Assembly: GCA_029567325.1 (NCBI GenBank)
Contig: JAKQLF010000165.1
Coordinates: 1-54,602, forward strand
Reading direction: 5' to 3'
Source of the DNA: Bacteroidota bacterium
GTDB taxonomy: Bacteria; Bacteroidota; Bacteroidia; Chitinophagales; Saprospiraceae
Length of the DNA: 54,602 nucleotides
Part shown: one piece after another, positions 17,823 to 25,204 of the stretch
Layout: each line of letters starts with the position of its first letter
Numbering within the stretch: the stretch's first letter is position 1
Notes under the pieces: model-generated
Database searches by the model: none
What the model was told of the DNA's origin: nothing
Seen by the model: only the letters and a program-made list of their open reading frames with translations
Made by a program: the position numbers and the translations under genes

Positions 17823-18317
17823 ATGGAAAAATCACCAAAAGACAACGCAGGCAAAAGTGAAAAATCAAAGGAATCATTTATTTCCCATGAAGATCGACCC
17901 GAAGTTCAAATTAGTCTGGATACCCCAGTCAGTGAATTAAAAATACGAGATCTTGCAAGTATTTTGAGAACAATTAGTGGGAAACATCCCAACTTTGAGA
18001 ATAAAACAGCCATGAAAGAATTTTTCGATAAGCCATTTCCTGAAGTCGTTAAAGATAAAGAGTTTAAGGATAAGGAAATTGAGAAACCACCAAAGGAAAA
18101 GAACGAGAAACTTGAAAAGCATGAAAAACACGAAAAAAGTGATAAAAATGAGAAAAATGAAAGCAAGGAGTTTAAAGTGGAAAAAGCTGAAAATGATGGG
18201 ATTTATGAAAACCGAATAAATTCTCAAATGTCAATTCTAATAGAATCAGTAGCGGGTTTAACCAAACAGGTCGCAAACTTGACCGATCAGGTTGATGCAA
18301 TTAAGAAAAAAGGATAA
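17823..18317 (+). CDS. Lys/Glu-rich coiled-coil protein, possible ATP-grasp substrate or scaffold
   Basis: 164 residues, no signal peptide. Residues 1-28 are polar (K-S-E-K-S-K-E-S). Residues 29-62 form a conserved-looking segment (V-Q-I-S-L-D-T-P-V-S-E-L-K-I-R-D-L-A-S-I-L). Residues 77-124 are almost pure Lys/Glu/Asp/Asn with repeated H-E-K and N-E-K units. The C-terminal 30 residues have heptad-like hydrophobic spacing (I-L-I-E-S-V-A-G-L-T-K-Q-V-A-N-L), a probable short coiled coil. Dense Lys/Glu/Asp/Ser side chains are the residue types that ATP-grasp macrocyclases join, and the middle segment could be a docking helix, so a precursor or scaffold role is plausible. No homologue is recognised. 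Confidence 0.65.
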   Translation: MEKSPKDNAGKSEKSKESFISHEDRPEVQISLDTPVSELKIRDLASILRTISGKHPNFENKTAMKEFFDKPFPEVVKDKEFKDKEIEKPPKEKNEKLEKHEKHEKSDKNEKNESKEFKVEKAENDGIYENRINSQMSILIESVAGLTKQVANLTDQVDAIKKKG

Positions 18318-18547
18318 GTATAATAAGATATGGGAGATATTTCAATCAGAAATCGAGGATAATTTAACTTCAATAAAAATGATAATTACATTTCTCCTTG
18401 GAAAAATTCTCCGGACATTTTCTTAATTTATTTAATTCACATTTAAAAGTCATTGATCAATGATCCAATGATAATATCACATCAAGAAATAAATTTTTAA
18501 ACGAGAAACTTTTATAATTTTTTCATTAACCACAAAAAACTAAAATC

Positions 18548-19336
18548 ATGCCTTGTACAAGTCAAATGATTGATAACTCAGCACAATGTGCTGCTAGTTA
18601 TAGCCTCAATTCTTTTACAGCTACCCCAGCAACAGTAACCCCTGGTCAGGCAGTGACATTGAGATGGAATATTAGCCGGACTGGAAGATGTAATGGGCGG
18701 ATCAAACTCAATGGAGTAAATGTCCCAATGGTAGGATCAAAAGTGGTCAATCCACTAACGGACACCACTTATAGATTGCAAGTGTTGACTCCATGCAACA
18801 TTACGCGCAATTTAGGCCAGCGATTGGTAGATGTAAATACAGCTTCATGCCAATTTATTTCCATTCCTGAAACCATTGTGCGTAGTCAAATCATTCAAGC
18901 TGTAGATGCCAGCATTGCAGAACACAATCAATCTAGCAGCAATGATTTGACAAAGCGATCGCAAACTTCCGTTGAGATCGATAATCAAGGTATTGTAGTG
19001 AGACTCCGGTTAGAAGCTGCCATCAACAATGCACCAGATCCAGCAATCAATGTGGATATGCGCATTGGTTTGGGAGTAGGACCAAGTAATACGGTTTCTG
19101 TATTTTATATATCTTATTCTCTTGAAGTAGACTGGCCATGGTGGTTTCATGCAATCACATTGGGAATCTCAGCCATCGTTGAGCACATTGTTGAAAATCG
19201 AATTGAACAAAAGATGAAGCCACAAATTCTTACAGCTCTTCGCAACCAGATAAACTCAAGTGCTGGTCAGATTCCAGGTGTTTTGGCCTCCATTCAAACC
19301 ATTCAAGATGCAGTACGCATCCAAGTTTGTAACTAA
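18548..19336 (+). CDS. Leaderless protein with Ig-like N-domain, last gene of the ATP-grasp group
   Basis: 262 residues. It opens M-P-C-T-S-Q-M with no signal peptide. Residues about 20-98 resemble a bacterial Ig-like strand domain (F-T-A-T-P-A-T-V-T-P-G-Q-A-V-T-L-R-W-N-I, ending T-T-Y-R-L-Q-V). The C-terminal part has I-V-R-S-Q-I-I-Q-A-V-D-A-S-I-A-E-H, a beta segment, a W-P-W-W-F-H patch at about 199-203, then helices. Seven or so Cys are spread through it. Ig-like domains are usually extracytoplasmic, so the missing signal peptide suggests export by a non-Sec route or an unusual cytosolic role. The terminator at 19398 closes the group after it. Function unknown. Confidence 0.65.
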   Translation: MPCTSQMIDNSAQCAASYSLNSFTATPATVTPGQAVTLRWNISRTGRCNGRIKLNGVNVPMVGSKVVNPLTDTTYRLQVLTPCNITRNLGQRLVDVNTASCQFISIPETIVRSQIIQAVDASIAEHNQSSSNDLTKRSQTSVEIDNQGIVVRLRLEAAINNAPDPAINVDMRIGLGVGPSNTVSVFYISYSLEVDWPWWFHAITLGISAIVEHIVENRIEQKMKPQILTALRNQINSSAGQIPGVLASIQTIQDAVRIQVCN

Positions 19337-19779
19337 ACAATCATTCAATTATATTTAAAAAAGTGCGAAAGTTTTATTGACTTTCAAACACTAGAAACAA
19401 TGGTGGCCTTACTCGGTAAGAGGTAAGGCCATTATTTTTATAACTTCCACCATTGTAAGCTATAAATAAAATAGTAATTGGAGAACATTTGAGTTAGTCC
19501 ATCAGGCAAGTAAATCGGGATATTTCAATCAATTTAAACTCGAATAAACCTTACTAATAAATTTATTCAGTACACACCCTATTTATTGTGAGTGTTTACT
19601 TATATATTTGATGATAGAAAGCTTCGACTTGAGCAATTATTCCATTATTTCATTTTGTTAAGCCCATTAAATATCAGACGTTTAATTGAATGTTGTAATT
19701 GGTAGAAATGACTTTTAAATGATTGAAAGTGCTGGTTTCATTGTATTGGGAGGAACGAAAAGAAGGAATTATTCATCAT
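19337..19779. other. Spacer after the ATP-grasp group
   Basis: About 440 bp without a gene. Contains the nested terminator at its start. TATATTTG at 19603-19610 fits the TAnnTTTG -7 element but has no well-spaced -33 box. Nothing else is seen. Confidence 0.5.
19398..19455 (+). terminator. Strong nested terminator hairpin
   Basis: The inner stem TGGCCTTAC (19404-19412) pairs with GTAAGGCCA (19423-19431) and is followed by TTATTTTTAT, a good rho-independent terminator for the ATP-grasp group. An outer perfect pair, CAATGGTGG (19398-19406) and CCACCATTG (19447-19455), competes with the inner one because the left arms overlap by three bases. That would give two alternative folds. Confidence 0.85.
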
Positions 19780-20679
19780 ATGTCAAAAGTGAAAAAACGG
19801 AATCCAATAATTGCAGGTTTATTGTCCATACTATTCCTGGGATCAGGCCAGCTCTATAATGGCCAAGTCAAAAAAGCAATAATTTTCGCCTTGTCAATAA
19901 TCCCTTTTTACTTTTTAATTGGTCTGCTTGGCTTACTTAGAAGTTTCAACGGACTTTTGGTTAGTCTGATTTTATTAATTGCTTTCATGTCTTATGTTTT
20001 TTTGGATGCTGTCAGATGGGCTGTAAAACAGAAAAACTACCAATTAAAACAAGTAAATTCAATTAAATACTATGGGGCTTATATAATAGGATGGTATATC
20101 TTAATATTTGCTCTTCCTCCGCTTGTAAAAAGCATTGTTGGTTATGAATCTTTTGTAATTCCGACTCCATCTATGATGCCCTCCATAATGGTTGATGACA
20201 AAATTATGGCATGGAGCATTCGTCCAACAGACGTTAAAATCGGTGATATCATAACATTTAAAAGAGAAGATGGGCAAAAATACTTGAGTAGGGTAATAGG
20301 ACTACCTGGGGATAAAATCGAAATTATTGATGATAGAGTTTCAATCAATGGTCAAAAAGAACAATGGAAAGAAATACAAGTGATAAATCATAATGGATAT
20401 GAATATCAAAAATACAAAAGCCGGTTGCCAAATGGTAAAGAAATTGAGACACTAAAAATGCTTAAATTTAATGGGCAAGAAATCCCGCCTTTTGAAAATT
20501 CAAATCAAACAGAAAGTGTAGTTCCAGTCAACACAATATATGTGCTTGGGGATAATAGAAATAATTCCATGGATAGTAGAATATATGGAACAATATTATT
20601 TGAGAATACAGAAAAAAAAGTTTATTATGTTTGGTGGAGTAATGATAAAAATAGAATTGGTTTGAGACTAAATGAATGA
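19780..20679 (+). CDS. S26 signal peptidase I-like protein lacking the catalytic Lys
   Basis: Type I signal peptidases cut signal peptides with a Ser-Lys dyad. The start ATG 19780 follows an AGAAGGAATT stretch (the frame is open from TTG 19723). N-terminal segment P-I-I-A-G-L-L-S-I-L-F-L-G-S-G-Q-L-Y-N-G-Q is a TM2-like module with several membrane helices, a known extension of some family members. The catalytic Ser is present in P-T-P-S-M-M-P-S (Ser131), as is the C-terminal G-D-N-R-N-N-S-M-D-S-R box. The Lys box, normally Y-[IV]-K-R-V-I-G-x-P-G-D, reads Y-L-S-R-V-I-G-L-P-G-D: Ser170 replaces Lys, read directly from codon AGT. It may be inactive or use another base. Confidence 0.8.
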   Translation: MSKVKKRNPIIAGLLSILFLGSGQLYNGQVKKAIIFALSIIPFYFLIGLLGLLRSFNGLLVSLILLIAFMSYVFLDAVRWAVKQKNYQLKQVNSIKYYGAYIIGWYILIFALPPLVKSIVGYESFVIPTPSMMPSIMVDDKIMAWSIRPTDVKIGDIITFKREDGQKYLSRVIGLPGDKIEIIDDRVSINGQKEQWKEIQVINHNGYEYQKYKSRLPNGKEIETLKMLKFNGQEIPPFENSNQTESVVPVNTIYVLGDNRNNSMDSRIYGTILFENTEKKVYYVWWSNDKNRIGLRLNE

Positions 20680-20818
20680 CATAGCTGAAGGCAACAGCAA
20701 ATTTTGGAAAATGGAGAAGTGCCGAATTATGACTCTATTAAACAATGCCATACTTGAAAAACCAATTTTCAGTCGAGTAAACTGCATGAAATTTACTGAA
20801 ATTGAGGTCTCTTAAGGA

Positions 20819-20992
20819 ATGGATTGGATTGCATGCAAAAACAATGCAATATTTTCTGTGGAAAATAAAATAATTGGTGAAGCAAATTGGGTGGAAAATG
20901 CAACTGCAATATTTGAAGAAAATGGTTTCAATTTAGATATGCTGCATTCCACTAGGGTGCAAAAGGATTCTATCAAAATGATATCGCAATAA
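20819..20992 (+). CDS. Possible small ORF, 57 aa
   Basis: ATG 20819 to TAA 20990-20992 encodes 57 residues (M-D-W-I-A-C-K-N-N-A-I-F-S-V-E-N...). Composition is protein-like, and G-A-G-G lies about 10 bp upstream as GAGG. It resembles nothing I know and may be the tail of a decayed gene. The region 20680-20818 before it holds no other gene. Confidence 0.3.
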   Translation: MDWIACKNNAIFSVENKIIGEANWVENATAIFEENGFNLDMLHSTRVQKDSIKMISQ

Positions 20993-20999
20993 TTAGTTC

Positions 21000-21836
21000 A
21001 TGCCATACAATCCCCACATTCACCACCGCCGATCCATTCGCCTGAAAGGATATGATTATTCGCAAGAAGGTTTATATTTCATCACGTTGTGTTGTCAGGA
21101 TAGGGCGTGTTTGTTTGGAGAAATAATCGATGGAAAAATGAAATTGAATGATACGGGGAAAATTGTTGATGAATGTTGGACCGAAATACCGAATCATTTT
21201 CCAAATTCGATTTTGCACGAATATATCGTAATGCCAAATCACATTCACGGAATAATAGAATTGAAATCCGTATTCGCCGCCGCCGCCGTAGGGGCGGAAA
21301 ATTTTCCGCCCAATACCGTTTCGAATGATGAAATCATAATTCCGCCCAATATCGGTTCGAATGATGATTTTATAATTCCGCCCAATGCCGGTTCAAATGA
21401 TATTATAATTCCGCCCAATACCGGCACGAATAATGATAACGGGTCAAATGACATCGATATTCCGCCCAATGCCGGTTCGGATGATGAAATCGTAATTCCG
21501 CCCAATACCGGTTCGGACGATGATAATGGTTCAAATGATATGAATATTTCGCCCAATCACGGTGCGGAAAATGATAACGGGTCAAATAATGGAATTAGGG
21601 CGAATGATTATTCGCCCCTACGACAACGATCACCATCCAATACCATTGGGTCTATTGTTCGGGGTTTTAAAATTGGGGTTACAAAATGGATGCGTCAAAA
21701 CACGGCTGTAAAAAATGTTTGGCAACGCAATTATTACGAACACATCATACGTAATGAATCTTCGTATCAAACCATTTCGAAATATATTGTTAACAATCCC
21801 GCAAATTGGGCGGAGGATAAATTTTATTTAAAATGA
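21000..21836 (+). mobile_element. REP-associated tyrosine transposase (RAYT, Y1/HUH) with repeat insert
   Basis: Single-copy HUH transposases of this class mobilise REP palindromes rather than themselves. Seen: R-L-K-G-Y-D-Y-S-x-E-G-L-Y-F-I-T-L-C-C-Q, the HUH motif V-M-P-N-H-I-H-G-I-I (His81, His83), and a catalytic Tyr in W-Q-R-N-Y-Y-E-H-I-I-R-N-E (245/246). Between residues about 92 and 205 the usual short loop is replaced by a low-complexity insert of tandem P-P-N-x-G-S-N-D units, flanked by two REP palindromes within the coding DNA. The frame is kept open. Whether the enzyme tolerates this insert is unknown; the core motifs are all intact. Confidence 0.85.
21288..21621. repeat. REP pair flanking a tandem-repeat block inside the RAYT gene
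   Basis: The left unit is GTAG (21288-21291) followed by the perfect palindrome GGGCGGAAAATTTTCCGCCC (21292-21311). The right unit is GGGCGAAT...ATTCGCCC (21598-21617) followed by CCTAC (to 21621), the mirror-image orientation with the GTAG foot. Between them lie about seven degenerate units of roughly 36 bp built on TTCCGCCCAAT-ACCGG-TTCGAATGATG. GTAG-footed REPs are the normal substrate of RAYT enzymes, so this gene carries its own target sequence. Confidence 0.8.
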
Positions 21837-22141
21837 ATGTATTGATGGCAATTGCCTTATAAATGAAGGTTATCTCTTTTAGAAAAAACTAAAATGAAAC
21901 ATCGAAATCTTTTAACTATATCCACACCATTCACCATTTACCATTCACTAACCACATCTTACATTTCACATCTTACATATCACAACATCTCACACAAAAG
22001 CACATAATTTTAAATTGGTATTTGACCCAAAATATTTTACTTGACAAAATTTATCAGACCATTATAATTAATAAGTGAAATTTTTGTTAACATCGAACGA
22101 TATGCCATTTTTGTAGTTTATAGGGAAAAAGTGCGAGATCT
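21837..22141. other. 305-bp spacer before the secretion operon
   Basis: No gene. 21940-22005 is a C/A/T-only low-complexity run (repeated CACCATT, CATCTTACA). A canonical sigma70-type pair lies downstream, described separately. Confidence 0.6.
22041..22068 (+). promoter_or_regulatory. E. coli-type -35/-10 pair before the ABC gene
   Basis: TTGACA (22041-22046), 16 bp, TATAAT (22063-22068), 73 bp before the ABC start. This is a perfect match to the proteobacterial consensus, whereas Bacteroidota promoters normally use TAnnTTTG. It may be chance in AT-rich DNA. Confidence 0.35.
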
Positions 22142-23839
22142 ATGGCTTTAGTTGATAAGTTAAATATTTTTGATACACCCTTGAACAAATTATTAAAACT
22201 GCTCAAACTTGAACGAAAAGAAATAGGCTATATCTATTTCTATGCAATTTTGGCAGGTTTACTACAACTGAGTGTACCACTTGGTATACAGGCAATCATC
22301 AATTTTGTATTGGCGGGTGCAGTATCAACTTCCATGATTTTATTGATTTGTTTTGTCGTATTAGGCGTTTTTTTTGATGGTTTTCTGCAATTGAAACAAC
22401 TCAAGGTTATTGAAAAAATTCAACAAAAAGTCTTTGCAAGATATTCGCTAGAGTTCGCCTATCGCATTCCAAAATTGAATTTAATAGAGGTGGATTCCTA
22501 TTATCTGCCTGAACTGGTCAATCGATTTTTTGATATCGTTGTTTTGCAAAAAAGCTTGAGTAAACTATTGCTCGACATTCCCACTGCAGCTATTCAGCTG
22601 ATATTTGGCCTTATTTTGTTGTCTTTGTATGCCAATGTATTCATCATATTCAGTATCATATTGGTTATTATTTTGATCATCATCATCAGTATAACCGCCA
22701 AACAAGGTCTAGCAACCAGTCTAGAAGAAAGTGATTATAAATATGAAGTTGCAGGATGGCTGCAAGAAGTTTCCAGGGTGTTTAAATCATTTCATTTTGC
22801 TTCCGGTTCAAAACTTCCGATTGACAAAACAGATGGATTGGTTTCAAAATACATTGGTGCTCGTACCAAACACTTTAAAGTTTTGCTCTTTCAATATTGG
22901 ACGCTGATTGGGTTTAAAGTTTTGATTACTGCTGCCATGCTGATCCTGGGAAGTATTCTTTTGGTCAATAACACCATCAACGTAGGTCAATTTGTGGCTT
23001 CAGAGATTGTCATCATCAGCGTGCTCGCATCCATAGAAAAATTGATTAGATCTTTGGACAAGGTATACGATTTGTTGACCTCGTTGGAGAAACTTTCAAA
23101 AATTACCGACAAACCGATGGAAACAGCTGGAACGTTGGATTTGGTTGGAAATGGTGGTATTGGTGTTCAATTTTCGAATGTTAATTTTGGATACACTGCT
23201 GATTTACAGGTGCTTAAAGACATCAGTTTTAATGTTGAAAAAGGGCAAAAAGTTTGCATCATGGGTGCTGATGGCTCTGGAAAGTCTACCTTGGGATTAC
23301 TCTTGTCGGGTACCGTTTTGTCCTACGATGGGAATATCAATTTCAATGGCATTCCACTTGGGAATTATCATGCAGATACTTTCAGAGGTCAACTAGGCCT
23401 GATGTTCCACAATCAAGATGTTTTTCAAGGTACACTTTTGGAAAATATCAATTTGCGCTCACAGTTTGTCACAGTCCCACAAATCATGGATGTTGCCAAG
23501 AAAATTGGCTTTAAAGGCTTACTTACTCAATTTAAAATGGGATTTGATGAGGAGCTCGACCCAACAGGCAGGAGACTAGCCATTTCTCAAAAGCACAAAA
23601 TTTTATTACTTAGGGCGCTAGTGGGCAATCCATCTTTATTAATTTTGGAAGAGCCTTGGGAACGATTGGATCATGCTACGAAACTTTTAATTTTCAATTA
23701 TATATTCAATGAGATTCCTGATGTCACCGTTTTCGTCATTTCAAATGATGTAGATTTTGCCAAAAAGTGTGACCATGTGATCGTGCTCGAAGAGGGTAGG
23801 ATCATCAGCCAAGGTGCACCGACAGAAATACCTTTTTAA
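22142..23839 (+). CDS. ABC exporter, membrane plus degenerate ATPase domain (type I secretion-like)
   Basis: 565 residues: a six-helix transmembrane domain (about 20-310) and a C-terminal nucleotide-binding domain. Walker A is intact (G-A-D-G-S-G-K-S-T, near 377-385) and the Q-loop is recognisable (H-N-Q-D-V-F-Q-G-T-L-L-E-N-I). The signature is lost (L-A-I-S-Q-K-H-K-I-L-L-L-R-A-L in place of L-S-G-G-Q), Walker B reads L-L-I-L-E-E-P with Glu for Asp, and the H-loop His is Asn (V-I-S-N-D-V). There is no N-terminal peptidase domain. It heads a three-gene run with HlyD and TolC partners. The changes predict reduced or altered ATPase activity. Substrate unknown. Confidence 0.85.
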   Translation: MALVDKLNIFDTPLNKLLKLLKLERKEIGYIYFYAILAGLLQLSVPLGIQAIINFVLAGAVSTSMILLICFVVLGVFFDGFLQLKQLKVIEKIQQKVFARYSLEFAYRIPKLNLIEVDSYYLPELVNRFFDIVVLQKSLSKLLLDIPTAAIQLIFGLILLSLYANVFIIFSIILVIILIIIISITAKQGLATSLEESDYKYEVAGWLQEVSRVFKSFHFASGSKLPIDKTDGLVSKYIGARTKHFKVLLFQYWTLIGFKVLITAAMLILGSILLVNNTINVGQFVASEIVIISVLASIEKLIRSLDKVYDLLTSLEKLSKITDKPMETAGTLDLVGNGGIGVQFSNVNFGYTADLQVLKDISFNVEKGQKVCIMGADGSGKSTLGLLLSGTVLSYDGNINFNGIPLGNYHADTFRGQLGLMFHNQDVFQGTLLENINLRSQFVTVPQIMDVAKKIGFKGLLTQFKMGFDEELDPTGRRLAISQKHKILLLRALVGNPSLLILEEPWERLDHATKLLIFNYIFNEIPDVTVFVISNDVDFAKKCDHVIVLEEGRIISQGAPTEIPF

Positions 23840-23866
23840 TTAAACCTAGGACAAAATTATATTTTG

Positions 23867-25204
23867 ATGTATAACGAAGAAGTAGAAAAGAAGATCGGAC
23901 GAAGCCTAGAATCTTTTCGTCATATTTACCGGTCAGATAAGGAGGATAAAATAAAATATTGGTTTATTGGAATTTTAGCTGTTTTCATTATTTTACTCTT
24001 TTTGCCTTGGACTCAAAACATCAGAAGTGAAGGTGTTGTGACTTCTTTAAAACAAGATCAGCGACCGCAGGAAGTGAATAACATCATACCAGGGAGAATA
24101 TTAAAGTGGTATGTCAAAGAAGGGGATTTCGTAAAGCAAGGTGATACCATCGTACAGTTGGCAGAAATAAAGGATGAGTATCTGGACCCTCAACTTTTGG
24201 AAAGAACAGATGATCAAATAGTCTCCGAAAGAATGACCTTGGACAATTACAGAAGCAAAATTTCAACCACCCTCAGTCAGATGGAAGCCATGAAAAGCGA
24301 ACGTGACTTGAAATTGAAATCCTTGGACAATAAAGTCTTGCAGGTAGTGAGAAAGGTGGAAAGTGACAGCATCAAACTTGTAGCTGTAAAAAATGAAATG
24401 GCTGTGGCTGATCGACAATTGGAAGGTGCGATCAACATGTACGATCAATCCATCATCCCTTTGACCGAATTTGAAAAGAGAAAAGTACAACATCAAAATG
24501 TGGCCGCTAAGCTCATCTCTGCGCAGAATGATTACAACAATACCAGGCAGGACTTGCTCATTTTGCAGATCGAAAAAAATGGCATTGTCCAGGAATACAA
24601 TGAAAAAATTGCCAAAACCCAGGGCGATCAGTTTACTGCACAATCACAAGTTGCTACTGGACAAGGTAAAATCGCTAAACTGCAAAATCAGTATGACAAT
24701 TATAGAATAAGGCAAGGCCAATATTTTGTAGTCGCACCGCAAGATGGTCAAATTGTAAAGGCCATGAAGGCTGGTATCAATGAAATGGTCAAAGAAGGTG
24801 CCATGATCGTAGAAATTGTGCCAATAGAATTTGACAAAGCTGTAGAGATATGGGTAAAACCAATGGATGTACAACTTTTGAGCCGCGGGCAACACGTAAG
24901 GTTTATGTTTGATGGTTTTCCGGCCATTGTATTTACAGGCTGGCCCAGTGCTTCTTTTGGTACCTTTGGCGGCATCGTGACAGCAGTAGAAAGCAATGTG
25001 AGTGTCAATGGAATGTTCAGAGTGCTGGTCGCAGAAGATCCAGAAGACCGTCCTTGGCCAAAGGAATTGCGGCAAGGCGGCGGTGCAGTGGGTTTTGCAT
25101 TGCTCAAAAATGTGCCAATTTATTACGAATTCTGGCGACAAATAAATGGATTTCCTCCTGATTTTTATAAAGCTAATAATGAGTTAGTCAATGCTAAGAA
25201 ATAA
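23867..25204 (+). CDS. HlyD-family periplasmic adaptor
   Basis: Links an inner-membrane ABC exporter to a TolC-type channel. Seen: an N-terminal cytosolic tail, one membrane helix (about 31-48, W-F-I-G-I-L-A-V-F-I-I-L-L-F-L-P-W), a split biotinyl-lipoyl-like domain (I-P-G-R-I-L-K-W-Y-V-K-E-G-D-F-V-K-Q-G-D-T-I-V near 75-97, then F-V-V-A-P-Q-D-G-Q-I-V-K-A near 285-297), long helices predicted between them and a beta-barrel C-terminus. Length 445 aa. The first ATG (23867) follows an in-frame TTG at 23864; I chose the ATG. It lies 27 bp after the ABC gene and overlaps the possible start of the TolC gene. Confidence 0.9.
   Translation: MYNEEVEKKIGRSLESFRHIYRSDKEDKIKYWFIGILAVFIILLFLPWTQNIRSEGVVTSLKQDQRPQEVNNIIPGRILKWYVKEGDFVKQGDTIVQLAEIKDEYLDPQLLERTDDQIVSERMTLDNYRSKISTTLSQMEAMKSERDLKLKSLDNKVLQVVRKVESDSIKLVAVKNEMAVADRQLEGAINMYDQSIIPLTEFEKRKVQHQNVAAKLISAQNDYNNTRQDLLILQIEKNGIVQEYNEKIAKTQGDQFTAQSQVATGQGKIAKLQNQYDNYRIRQGQYFVVAPQDGQIVKAMKAGINEMVKEGAMIVEIVPIEFDKAVEIWVKPMDVQLLSRGQHVRFMFDGFPAIVFTGWPSASFGTFGGIVTAVESNVSVNGMFRVLVAEDPEDRPWPKELRQGGGAVGFALLKNVPIYYEFWRQINGFPPDFYKANNELVNAKK

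Noticed and set aside
21245-21556. Minus-strand 103-codon frame opposite the RAYT gene
   Set aside because: Mirrors the tandem-repeat insert of the transposase; no start signal and no independent homology.
24644-25141. Minus-strand 165-codon frame inside the HlyD gene
   Set aside because: Shadow of a strongly supported HlyD gene; composition is unlike a protein (many His/Tyr/Cys).
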